Source: Rostratula benghalensis (taxonomy: Eukaryota; Chordata; Aves; Charadriiformes; Rostratulidae). From it: DNA of 64,000 nt. A program made the position numbers and the translations under genes. Shown here piece by piece: positions 11,701 through 22,770 of the stretch (its first letter is position 1; the number at the start of each line of letters is the position of its first letter). The notes under the pieces are model-generated. The model had not been told where the DNA came from. It made no database searches and worked only from the letters and a program-made list of their open reading frames with translations. The DNA is taken from the NCBI GenBank assembly GCA_013399305.1, contig VXAI01000158.1:186001-250000 (forward strand), given 5' to 3'.

Positions 11701-13093
11701 TAATCCATATTTTATAACTGTGCAGGAAGTAATTATTTTCGTATTTTGCTTTCTTTAAGCCAAAGAAATTAAATGCTGTGTGTTCATTCCTTAAAATAAA
11801 ATAGATGCAAAAGTCAAGGCAATACACGAATAAAGTTTTCGTTGTTTTGGTAGAAACTGAGAATATTATTCCAGATTTTGATCTTGTGTTTATCCCAGAA
11901 TAACTCCATTAAACTACACAGTGTTATTCAGGCTTTACTTAGATGCAAATGGGATGTGGATTTGGCCTCCTCTCCTTACTCTCCTTCTCTGGGTGGTTCC
12001 TGTAGGCAGCTCACACACAATCTTTGCTTTAAATGACGTTGTCACATGTTTGTCATTGGGAAAAATACAGTATTTCAGCTGCACACACTAAAATTAAAAA
12101 ATGTGAATTTTATGGTAAGAAAATTAACGTCTTCTAGAATCTCAGAATGGTTTGGGTTGGGAGGAACCTTAGAAAAATGGTAGTTCTCTGTGTGTTAGGG
12201 AACTAGAGCATTCTTTCACATCGAATATTTCCGTCATTGTTCTACATGATTCTTGGAAAAGCTGTGTCGTGTTATCACCATACCAAGGGCAGGGTTTGTA
12301 ACACTTTTAAGCTTAGTGGGGCCAAAGTCAGCCTTGGCATAAATCCATTAACTGCAATAGATTTACACCAGAGATGAATATTGGCTCATTCTTAGTAAAT
12401 TCATTTTTATCCAGCTCTTTATATTTTATGTTAGAAATATAAGTAGCTTGCGTGCCCTCAAACTAATCAGAATAAGAAACAGTTTTGCTTATGCCAAGAA
12501 ATAGAACTATCGCTTTTCACATTCTTACATTTTTCAAGTAAGATTATATTACTGTGACTTCTGAATTCCTGAAATCTCTCTGGTCTTTGTGACTGCAAGG
12601 GCCAAGAGAGGGTTTTGAGGGGAAAATCTGAAACTCTTCACGCGGTATGTTTTGTGTTGTACATCCGAGATACAGTTAATGTTTTGTGTGCATGTGATTA
12701 GTGTGGAAAAAAATTAATGCAGTCCAGTATTATGATTTATGGACTGAATCTTTTGCCTACTGAACACTTGCCAAAATGAAAATCTTTTCCCCCCTCCCCC
12801 TCCTCCTTTGGATATTAGAAACAGCTACTGTTTTTGTTGATCTTTTTAACTTCTGAATAGGCCTATTTCAAGTCATAGCAGCATGGGAGCTCAGCTTAAT
12901 AATATACTTATTCAGCCAGTGATACTGAGTGAAACCATTGCTGGTGTGAGTATGAGGGATAGGATTTCTTTAAATTATTTTCAGGTGCATTAATGCTTTT
13001 CTGAAAGAAGAACAGAGATATATTTGAAAAGAAATTAAGTTTCCGTTTATCAGTCATGTTACAGGTGTGCATGTGTTTTAATATCGAGAATTT
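11701..13093. other. Non-coding stretch with one CR1 remnant
   Basis: AT-rich presumed intron. Apart from the CR1 fragment at 12135-12180, I see nothing assignable. Confidence 0.5.
12135..12180 (-). repeat. Short CR1 3' end remnant
   Basis: 'tagaatctcagaatggtttg' followed by 'ggttgggaggaacctta' is the complement of a CR1 3' terminus. Only about 46 bases remain. Confidence 0.7.
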
Positions 13094-13535
13094 TTAAGGC
13101 GTCTCTCCTTTTGATAACTTTTGGACTGTGTTCACTGGCAATCCATCCATCAGATGGCTAACGAGGATAGGAGCAAAGGAATTATGATTAAATCTTGCCT
13201 TTTGGACAATGGTTTTGAACGTAGAGGATAAAGTGTGTTCCATGCTGTGAAGCATCTTTGTATCCCACCTACTCCGCAGCCAGAACCAAATCTCCTTTGG
13301 TGAGGTGAAAGAAGCAAATCCCATGGACTTCTCTTCTGCGTATGGCTTGGGCCTCCTTGGCCCGGTAGTTTGATAAGCATCAATTTGGGCCAAGTTCAGT
13401 TTCCAGTCTTGTGCTGGTTTTGATCATGACCTATTTGTGTATAAACCAGTACAGTTCCCTTCACCCGCTGAAGACGAATCCAAGGCTGATCTGCTTTGGC
13501 TTTTTTGAAGAGGTTTTTGCTCTCTGCAACCCAGT
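13094..13535 (-). other. Minus-strand open frames, unrecognised; possible old gene fragment
   Basis: On the minus strand an ATG-started frame at about 13535 (beginning MALNSSNWVAESKN) runs about 58 codons, through a protein-like stretch IRLQRVKGTVLVYTQIG, to a stop near 13385. A second frame overlaps it and runs open to 13094. The two together could be a frameshifted fragment of a retrocopied gene, but I do not recognise the protein and chance is possible. Confidence 0.2.
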
Positions 13536-13672
13536 TTGAGGAGTTCAGGGCCATTAGAGGCACTGTCGTGGTGGACAGTTCATTGCTTCACACTCCTTTG
13601 GCCACCATTTACTAATTTTGTGGCAATCCTTGCTCAATCCCATCTTTATCTCTTTCATATCAGAATGGCCTG

Positions 13673-13744
13673 GTTTTTCCAATCACTTTATTAATAGAGT
13701 CAAAACTCAATAAAGTTTTTCCAGTTACTTTATTAATAGAGTCA
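13673..13744. repeat. Two-copy tandem duplication, period 42
   Basis: Bases 13673-13702 and 13715-13744 match at 28 of 30 positions. The shared core is 'actttattaatagagtca', with a 12-base spacer between copies. It is a local duplication with no evident function. Confidence 0.85.
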
Positions 13745-14331
13745 GTGTTTCCTATCAATTAATTTTCTTTCTCTCAAATGAAAAAAGACTACGCCTAAAA
13801 AAGATTTTCATGTGGGTCTGGTTTGTACTAATGATAATTCAAGAGCGGGTAGAGTTTCTTTCAAAAAATACTTAGGTAAGCTGTTTAAAATTAATATTTG
13901 TTATTCTAAAAAATTGTGAGAGGGATCAGCCACCCTTCCAAAGTTGCAGATAAAGTGCTATGGCAAGAATTTGGCATTTTTACATTGCCTGAGAGAATTG
14001 TATATTCATTTTCTGGGCTAATGTAGTGCAAGGAGAGAAGAAAAAGGGATGTAGCACTTTTAAAAAGTGATCCTTTTAAATATAAACAAAAAAGCTTTTG
14101 CTTGAGATTTGTCAAAAGTCTTTCAGTCTTTTTGTAAAATTGTTATTCCCTTCTTGCCTAACAAGAGACGAGTGAGTGACACCTTTGAGAGTCCCAGCTT
14201 GTGTTTGAGTGCGGAGCTTGTATTTTGCTACACGCTACCATGCGAAATATTCGCTGAACTTATTTAAAACAAACCCTGGAATAAATGTTTTAAAACAGAA
14301 ACAGCCATCCTCATTTATTAATTTCTTTTAG
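13745..14331. other. Intron leading into the first visible SUPT3H exon
   Basis: AT-rich, ending in the tract 'attaatttcttttag' just before the exon. No other feature seen. Confidence 0.6.
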
Positions 14332-14418
14332 TTGCAGCAAGCAGCTGAAGTTTCTCAGCTGCGAGGAGCTCGAGTCATCTCTGCTGAAGATCTCCTGTTC
14401 TTAATGCGCAAAGATAAG
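14332..14418 (+). CDS. SUPT3H: SUPT3H exon, first histone fold (29 codons)
   Basis: The first visible coding exon begins [15 protein letters not shown] and ends FLMRKDK. This is the second half of helix 2, loop 2 and the start of helix 3 of the N-terminal histone fold, by which SPT3 pairs within itself in a TAF13/TAF11-like manner. The acceptor is 'tttcttttag' and the donor is AAG|GTACAG; both edges are in phase 0. Compared with the human protein from memory, it differs by a Ser-Ala pair in place of Thr-Pro before the EDLLFLM motif. The preceding exon, which should end INL, was not found in 1-14331, so the upstream intron exceeds 14.3 kb. Confidence 0.95.
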
Positions 14419-15573
14419 GTACAGTAATGAAAAAGAATTTTATTACTATACATAGTAAGCTGCTTATCGTGTTTTAAAGTGTTTGCTTAACCTATGTGAA
14501 AGGAGTCCATCACCATGAATAGCTTTATTTAAAGGTATATTGTGCACAGTACAGTAAGTGCATGATGTTTTAATTAATTCTCAATTTTTTCCAGTAACTT
14601 CAATTTTAAATAGATTTTTCACCAGCTTTAGGTAGGGTAGTATACCTTAGAGCTCAAAACAATTTCTTAATAAAACTATAAGTATTGATCCTTATCCTTT
14701 ATCCCTGTTATTAAAAATCAGTCGTCCTAATTGCCTCCTAGTAATGCAGTGTGTAGATGTGACATTTCATAGCGGAACCATTACATATTTGACATCCAGG
14801 CTTTCAGTAAATCCTGTCTTGATTTTTGCTTTACAGTATTTCTCCTGTACTTTATCTCACGAAAATCTTCCAATTTAGAGATGATCTTGCTTTGTCTGGA
14901 TAATAGATAACAGCAGGTCAATAATTTTTTTAAAAAGAAAAATTTCCCTGGAAAGATTAAGTTCATTTTCTTTCTTCAAATTTCAAAATAATATAAAAAA
15001 AAATCAACTATATTTATTAACATTATTTATTCTTTCTTTATCTCCTCTTCTTCCTTTGTGCCTCTCTTTCTCATGCCCTTTTCTCTCCCCTCTGTTTTTC
15101 TTTCCCTTTTTGTCAGGTGAAACCTAATGGCCAAAACCATATCAAAATTAAAAAACAGTAAAACATGAAAACCAATTGCAGTTTCTTTATTTGATATGAT
15201 CCGCAAGGCCATACTGCAAACGATGCTCACTATGGATGTCAAAGTTCATGAAAACATGCATTTGTAGATTTAAATTTCCAAACTAAGCAAAGATTTTGGA
15301 GCGCCGTGGAGGAGCCAGATTTCTGAATTTCTGCTTTCTGAGAGTCAAACCGATTTGACAAGCAAAGTCCTAAGGAGCTCAAACAAATAATACTTAATGT
15401 AGAATTACTAGTGACCTTGTTGTACTTTCTATGTATGGATTTTCTGCAGAATCAAAAAATACAACCATATTAAAGATTAAATCAACTGAGTAATGTATTT
15501 TTATGTGTTACAAAGTTAGTCTAAATAAAAAATAACTCCATATAATACCAATTAATTTTTTTTTTTCTCTTAG
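14419..15573 (+). other. SUPT3H intron, 1155 bases
   Basis: GT-AG intron ending in a long T-rich tract and 'ctcttag'. No repeat family or other gene seen. Confidence 0.85.
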
Positions 15574-15664
15574 AAGAAGCTTAGGAGGCTGCTCAAATAC
15601 ATGTTTTTTCGAGACTACAAATCTAAAATTGTCAAAGGAATAGAAGAAGATGACCTCCTTGAAG
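15574..15664 (+). CDS. SUPT3H: SUPT3H exon, basic helix after first histone fold
   Basis: It encodes [20 protein letters not shown] followed by [10 protein letters not shown], the end of helix 3 and a basic helix that closes the first histone fold. It then turns acidic. At 91 bases it leaves one base (G) to complete the next codon. The acceptor is 'ttttctcttag' and the donor is GAAG|GTAGAA. The bird copy has FF where I remember FI in human. Close spacing to the flanking exons and a full phase match make the call secure. Confidence 0.95.
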
Positions 15665-17490
15665 GTAGAAAAAGAAATTAATTTGGGGGAAGTTTGATAA
15701 GTTTGAAAAGTGCTGAACAGCTCAAAGTGAAATATTAATGTCTTGCTTAATAGTTAAAGATGCAAAAATACTGTCTTCAGAGTAATTTGGTTTAAAATCT
15801 CTGCTTTTCCATTTGAAATACTTTAAAAGTACGTATTTGCATCTACCATCCAAATGATAAGTGCAAGTACTTAATGTCAGGACTCTGTGAGGAACTGGTG
15901 CTGATTAAGGGGCTAATTGATTTCAGCACGTGCATAATTTAAATGTGGCAGCTCCCGTGTGCAATTGAATGGACATTTGTTAAATTGTTATCAAAGGGGT
16001 TTGACACATTTAAAAAAAACCAACAACATAATCTGAAGTCACTGAATCCTAATATATGACCCAGGTTTCTTTTCAATGTGGTCAACAACATTTTATACTT
16101 TGAATCATAATTTAGAGAATGGGAAACACTTTTGTTTCCCCATCCACGAGTAAGTGACAGATTTTGTAAGCAAAGTACTTAAAGGCAAAGCTCTGTGTAT
16201 TAAAAATACATTAATTCACACCATATAATTCACTGGAGTAAAGTTTTGTTGATTTGTATTAATAGAAGAATTAGCATTTCCTTTGTAGAAAGTTAAGTTA
16301 TAACTTGTCATAGCAAATCAAAACCTTACCATACTTCTATAAAATCTAGCAAAGTCCATACACAACTTTTTGTATTTAACTTGCTTCCTTTTATTTATTG
16401 TATTTCCCCTTACAATGAATTCCTTGTGTTTGCTTCCTGTGAGCATCCATGCTGATGTTAGGTAAACATTGTGCTTCTTGCTCAATCTGTGGAAATGTTT
16501 TTGTCAACTCATTTGAGATTTAATTTGCCTGTGGCATTTTATTTTCACTGCACGTGAAAATATTGTTTCGCACAAGCCATCTGGCAGTCTAGCTTCCTAC
16601 CTGACAGCTTTGGGGTTTTAGTACTGAAGTCTGTGTCACTATTTAAAACAAATAAACAATTTTTGTAAGCCATTTAGATGCTGGTGAAATGCTTCCTAAA
16701 CATCTGGGAATTAAAGATTGCATTTTCTGGCAGGCTTTAGTAATTCAAGGCATTAATTTTGTTTTCTAAATCTAATGTCTTTATAGCTGATATTCTCTGT
16801 AGGGACAACAGAGATCACCTTGCCAGGGTTCTCCAGGTTTTACAGAAGAGCAATATTCCATTATCTGTGGAGCTTCATCTTAATGTCTGTGTTACAGTTT
16901 GCTCTTTTGGCTCGTAGAATCAGAACGGTTTGGGTTGAAAGGGACCTCAAAGATTATCCAGTTCCAACCCCTGGCAGGGGACACCTCCCACTAGACCAGG
17001 TTGCTCAAAGCCATGTCCTTGGAAACCTCCAGGGATGGGGCATCCACAAGTTCTCTGAGCAACATGTTCCAGAATGAGAAATGTCTAGTAATGAGGTTGT
17101 TCTGCATGCTTTCAGGAAAGACCATTTCTTCTATATATGCTGTTCTATGAATGAGTTTTTTTATGCAACCAAAGGGTCATTTCTTCTACAGCTCTGTCTT
17201 TCAGTGAGAAATAATGATATATGAGCAGTAGACTATGTTTCTCTAGATTACAAAAACCCAATAGATTCTAGTAGAAAACCCTACAGGTGATTTTTAATAC
17301 AACACTACTCCAGTGCAGCAGTGACATCACCTTGGTCAGGTAGCACAATTTGGATGAGGACAGACAGTAAGAACAGGCATTTTCTGCATAGTGTGTCTGA
17401 TTCTAAAACATGTCCCTCCTGGGGACATAAGTTGATGTTTGGAGAAGCCAAATAACTTCAGTTTTTTGTTGTTTGCTTACTTTTGTGAAG
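15665..17490 (+). other. SUPT3H intron, 1826 bases, with one CR1 insertion
   Basis: GT-AG intron. Its 3' end 'gcttacttttgtgaag' is a weaker acceptor than its neighbours because GTGA interrupts the pyrimidine tract. It contains the CR1 copy at 16915-17075. Confidence 0.85.
16915..17075 (-). repeat. CR1 LINE 3' fragment
   Basis: Read on the + strand it begins 'tagaatcagaacggtttggg' and continues through 'ccaacccctggcaggggaca' and 'aggttgctcaaagccatgtc', the complement of a CR1 3' end. It belongs to an older subfamily than the 'accagggattggaaggg' group elsewhere in the window. The 85-codon frame at 16820-17077 is a by-product of this repeat. Confidence 0.88.
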
Positions 17491-17627
17491 ACAAATTCAA
17501 CAGTAATAACACTAACAAACGGCAGAAGCTTGCTCAAGACTTTCTCAACTCCATTGACCAGACTGGAGAGCTCTTGGCCATGTTTGAAGATGATGAGATT
17601 GATGATGTCAAGCAAGAGCGAATGGAG
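17491..17627 (+). CDS. SUPT3H: SUPT3H exon, linker with acidic motif
   Basis: With the G carried over, it reads [20 protein letters not shown], then [20 protein letters not shown] and KQERME, in 137 bases ending in phase 0 at GAG|GTAATT. This is the conserved region between the two histone folds, with the NKRQK basic cluster and the acidic FEDDEID block. Human SUPT3H, from memory, has one more residue near the start (DKLSGSNN). A frame at 17439-17657 reads through both splice sites and is not the real exon extent. The exon is followed by the longest intron of the window. Confidence 0.95.
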
Positions 17628-20600
17628 GTAATTCTTTTCTCTTTTCCTGATACCTAGATCCACCAGAGAAAACTGTGATTTATTTCACATATCATGCTGG
17701 GCTGGTGCCTTTTTCATGCTGTGTATTGTATCATTGTTAGGTGTTTTTGTTTTCCTCTTGCCCAGATTGTCTAAGAGAATCCTATTTCCATATTTTTTTG
17801 TCCTTTTATCGGTAGGACATCTTGAATTTTTTTTCTTGCATTATTTACTCTGAAGTATTTAAAGGCTGCATCTCATAAACTAATGGACTAGGACAGAGTT
17901 GGTTCTGTGGCCCTGAAGGGAGGTGACATGGCCTGGCTTGGGTCCCTCTGGCTAAAAACATGTGCTTACAATTCCACACTAGTGTTTGGGCCAGTTTCCA
18001 TCCTTTTTAGTCAATAGTATAGTAAATGTGGCTGTTGGCAACTTGCTATTTTTAGGGTGGACGTTATATCCTTTCAAAGATAGAAACTGATTACGTTGGT
18101 TTGATTTTCTTTTCCATGCTGAAGTGGCTAATGCATTCAGTAATATTTGTGTATTTAATACATGGTTATGAGGGCCTCATTTAACTTTAGGGATTTCATG
18201 GAAAATCATAAGAAATAACCTAATTTTTATCCTGCCCTAGTTGTAAGTTTCTTTTTTTTTTCTTAATGGATACCCTTTTCAGAACTGGGGCTTTCCCAGT
18301 CCTTTTCCTTCTTCCTTCTCCCCTTTACAATTACTCAAAATCTAATCAATAATCTGTTCTCTCAAAGAATTTGGCTAGGAACATGTCCCATTTCTCTCCC
18401 AGCTGAAAATAAGTTGTTGAAACAGCAGTTGTTCCCAACCACTATTTGTGTTTTGGAAACTGATGGTTGCTTTTCTTTGCTTTGCTTTCTAATTTATTTA
18501 AACAAAATGTTGTATTTTGCATAAAGGCAGGCAAATCCTTTGAGCTCCTACACACCAAAATACATAACAGCGGTGTTCTGGATGAATGGGTTATGTGCTT
18601 GACTTGACATTATTTTCTGTCATCCCAGTATTATATTTGTTTGGCCTGAAAAACTACACAAGTTACTAGAGGTATGAACTTCCCTGTCCTAGGCAAGCAC
18701 AAATCTGACTCTTACATTTTTCTATTAAAGAATATGTTCCTGTAATCAAATATTTATCTTTCATCTGACTACATGTTCTGCTTTTTCTCACTAGACTGTA
18801 ATTCATGAACTGTAGTGCGTGTGTGTGTATATATATATAAAGTAATTTTTTTCTATTGCTCTATTTTATTATATTTTGTGAATTCTTGGTCTGTTTCCAT
18901 GTTAGAAAAATTAAAAAAAAAAAAAAAGAAAGATCTACTTCTATTAGAAAAGATCCATGAATTATATACAGGTATGAAATCAGTACTGTTTATTCCATCT
19001 ATGACTACGACTTCTTTCTTACTTGTTTTTAAAACTAATGACAAAAAATGGAAGATGAGTTGTGACATGCTATTCAAAATGTTTAGCATATTTTTGGCTT
19101 TGTTTTCTTTGGGTTTTTGTTGTCACTTTGAGGTGGGTGTAAAGGAATCAAAGGTAGTAGGAAATGTGATCCATTCTTCAAGGAAGGGTTGTTAGTGGAC
19201 GGGTTAATCGTCTGTATCACATTTTCTTTGCTTAGTAGATTGTTTAAGTTTTGGAGGAAATCCAATAGACACTTTAAAAATTCTAACAGCGTTCTTTAAG
19301 GAATTAGTCTACTTAAATCATGAACTGTGATCTAAAGGCAGTGTTCGTTTTAGGTATCAGTTACTTCAGAAATGTGTGGTTATCTTGGTAGGGACAACTG
19401 TAAATGATTTCTTTTCCACTTTGCCCTGGGCCAAAATCATGCTAAGTTCTCCAGAGCGGATGATAAACATATATTTCTGATGTTATTATGGGCTAAACAG
19501 GATATGATTGTTTAGCAGTATGGTTTCGGTTATGATACAAAAAGCAAATATTGTTTATACTTATATCTTCTAAAACATTTTATAAAATTAGAGCTAAGAC
19601 TTCATGAGATCGCTTCCTGTTTGGTGAGGTCTATTTCGTATTCGTGTTATGGAGGAGTAAGCAAAGCTCCAAGCCACTTTTAAATATCACTGAAGGAGAA
19701 CAAACAATTCTACACTTCTGACTGGAAAACACCCACTAACACTGTCATGTGAAAAAGAGAAGACATTCTTCTAGGATTGTGTATGGGACTTATTGATGTA
19801 TCCTGTGGTTTTAATTTGAAGCAATCTCTGGAGCAGTAATAATAGCAATGTGTGAAGGAAAGTGGAATGTTCTTAAAATACAGAACAACATTTAGAACAA
19901 AATTCATAATACTTTGTCGTAATACGTGATGATGTTATCATTTTGTTACGATCATGACTTATTATAAAATCTTTGACAACAGCAATGACACGATACAAAA
20001 CAAAACCAAGATACAAACTGGAATGGCACCTCTGTCTCACTGCAGAACAGTTAGTATTTTGCCTTCCTAAGACACCGGTAAAACCAGCAGTGAAATATGG
20101 TCCCTCAGAATAAAAACAGTTATAGGTGGAATAAACTACTTCATGGATGCAATTGAACTGTGCACATGAAGGAGAGCTCTACCCATCACAGAAGTTGTCT
20201 TTGTAAGAGGGGACAGTCTCTTGAGCCTAAAATCTAGCTGTGATTTTCCTAACACCCTGTTTTTATTGTACAGGTTAGGCTCTGGAAGAAGCAGAGCTGG
20301 TGGTGCTCGGGAATTCAATGTCCCTTCTATTGCCTGTTGCATGACAGAATCCACAAGAAATAACACCTTGCAAGTGGTTCCCAATTTTGCTTTCCTCTGC
20401 CCCTTAAAAATCCTTTACAGGAGAGAGTCGGGATTCCTGTGGGATATGGCTGAATCCATATGGGGAGAAGGTGCACACTCATTTAAAATCTTGGCATTTT
20501 TTCTCATTTTCCACTTTAGGCGTAGACGTAGTTTGGGGTGTTTGTGTCCTCATATTGCTACTCTGAACCTCACAGATGACCTGTCCACAGTGAAACAAGC

Positions 20601-20777
20601 AGCAGTTTGGCTGTGGTTTTGTGAATGGTAACGGCAGTTCTGCTAAATTTTCATATCAGAACCACTATAAAGTTTACCATGTCCTGAAATTAAAATCAAA
20701 TATAGCTATGTTAAAACTTAGTCGACATCATTGCAAAGCTGACTTCTGTCTCATTCCATAAATGTGAATTCACTGTT
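17628..20777 (+). other. Large SUPT3H intron, first part
   Basis: Start of a 27,107-base intron (17628-44734). It includes a GT/TA run at 18819-18839 and an A-tract near 18913-18928. The open frames at 18815-19195 and 20221-20631 (126 and 136 codons) show no recognisable protein. Confidence 0.7.
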
Positions 20778-21540
20778 TCACAGAATCAAAGAATCACAGA
20801 GTCGCCATGGTTGGAAAGCACCTCTGAGATCACTGAGTCCAACCATACACACACAAGAAACCCCTACAATCTCGTCCACTAGAGCATGCCCTGAAGTGCC
20901 ACATCTACACGTTCCTTAAATATCTCCAGGGATGGTGACTCAACCACCTCCCTGGGCAGGCTCTTCCAGTATCTGACCACCCTCTCAGTAAACTAATTCT
21001 TCCTCATATCTAATCTGAACCTCCCCTGCCACAACTTCAGACCATTTCCTCTGGTCCTGTCATTAGTCACTTGGGAGAAGAGGCCAACACCCACCTCTCT
21101 ACAATCTCCTTTCAGGTAGTTGGAGAGGGCAAGGAGGTCTCCCCTCAGCCTCCTCCAGACTAAACACGCTCAGTTCCCTCAGCCTCTCCACACAGGACTT
21201 GTTCTCTAGACCCCTCATCAGCTTGGTAGCTCTCCTCTGCAGCACCTCAATGTCCTTCTTGTAGTGAGGGGCCCAGAACTGAACACATCACTTGAGGTGA
21301 GGCTTCCCCAGTGCCCAGTACAGAGGCACCATCACTTCCCTACTCCTGCTGGCCACACTCTTCCTGATACAGGCCAGGATGCTGTTGGCCTTCCTGGACA
21401 CACTGCTGGCTCCTGTTAAGCTGGCTGTCCACCAGCACCCCCAGGTCCTTTTCTGCTGGGCAACTTTCCAGCCACTCTTCCCCAAGCCCGTAGCGTTGCC
21501 TGGGGTTGTTGCAACAAGACCTTTGTTCCTCTAGGATTAA
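20778..21540 (-). repeat. CR1 LINE copy, about 760 bases
   Basis: Complement of the CR1 3' tail at 20778-20806 ('cacagaatcaaagaatcaca'), followed by about 760 bases extending into ORF2. On the minus strand, frames at 21288-21552 read [20 protein letters not shown], the conserved segment before the reverse-transcriptase C-terminus. The frame is broken in several places, so the copy is inactive. It is the same subfamily as the copies at 9111 and 43319, and one of the longest in the window. Confidence 0.93.
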
Positions 21541-22435
21541 GAGAAACACCATTCATCTGTCGATCTGACTGCTAATTTAAGAAAATATTTCCAGCACCCA
21601 GATGTTATGTGGCAACCATTCAGTTGCAGTAGCTGCCCTAATGCTTTCATAGTCTATTGCAAGTCTGAGTAAACAGTGGAGGGAAAATGACTTCCCTGGA
21701 AGAATACACTACCTTGAAAACAGTCTGGATGCCAGCAGAAATGTTAAAGAGACGTTACATCCCTGCAGAAAAGGGTGGGCAGAAGTTTGTTGTCTTTAAC
21801 GCGTGTTGCTCTATGAATTACGTAAGGTATTTAAAAGCTGCAGACACATATTTCCATTCTAGGAGGTTTGTTGTGGATGTGATTTTTTCCTGTGCTGCTC
21901 GTTGCTATTCTGCTGTGCAAACCCCATGGAAATGCAATGGGCCCTTTGCTCTGAAGCGTAGGTGTTTTGGGAATGTACCCTTCCTTCACATGAGGTTAAA
22001 TTACTACCATTTGATTTTGACTGCGTTCAGATAGAATTAATTTGTGTCCGTCAAACACACCTAGTGCACCTTTGGATACAAGGAATCATGTTCTGGAAGT
22101 CTACTCTTCAGTCATAGATGTAAGGTGGACTTGGTGCATGGTATGAAATTAGACAGTGGCCAAGAAGGTTCCTTCCTACTGAAATTTGATCGTCAACCCT
22201 TTGATTTGTCATTCTTTGACCTGAGCCAGGCAACGTTGTCCCGAACAATTCCTTGGTTTGGAAGGCAGCCTGGGACAGGAGCTCTCTCCATGGCATGGTT
22301 TGGATGTGGTCACTCCATTTGGGAGGGTTGGAGAGAGAGCAGGAGCACAGACATGGGTTGCTCCATGCTGACTGCCCTCGGATCTAGGGCATGGTCCTGG
22401 CATCTTTTACTTAAGACAGCTAAAATTCAGTGAGA
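21541..22435 (+). other. Intron segment between two CR1 copies
   Basis: About 900 bases. The 115-codon frame at 21687-22034 has no recognisable similarity; nothing else seen. Confidence 0.5.
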
Positions 22436-22770
22436 TCACAGAATCACAGAATCACAGACTACCAGGGATTGGAAGGGACCTTGAGAGATCATCTAGTCCA
22501 ATCCCCCTGCCACAGCAGGAACACCCAGATCAGGTCACACAGGAACGCGTCCAGACGGGTCTTGAACGTCTCCAGAGAAGGAGACTCCACAACCTCTCTG
22601 GGCAGCCCATTCCAGTGCTTTGTCACCCTCACTGTGAAGTAGTTTTTCCTCGTATTTAACTGGAACCTCCTGTGTTCCAGCTTGCACCCATTGCCCCTTG
22701 TCCTATCATAGGCCGTCGCTGAGAAAAGCCTGTCTCCATCCTCCTGACACTCATCCTTTACAGATAATTT
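22436..22770 (-). repeat. CR1 LINE 3' copy, younger-looking subfamily
   Basis: Begins with three tail units ('tcacagaatcacagaatcac'), then the complement of 'ccttccaatccctggtag', and continues through 'ctccagagaaggagactcca' to 'tcctgacactcatcctttac'. It matches the copies at 47557, 53866 and 60647 closely but lies in the opposite orientation. Confidence 0.93.

Noticed and set aside
16820..17077. 85-codon plus-strand frame
   Set aside because: Mostly the reverse complement of a CR1 3' end.
17439..17657. 72-codon frame read as a small gene
   Set aside because: It is the SUPT3H exon 17491-17627 read through both splice sites.
20221..20631. 136-codon plus-strand frame
   Set aside because: No recognisable domain, ordinary intron composition, and no convincing splice or start context; length is compatible with chance in 64 kb.
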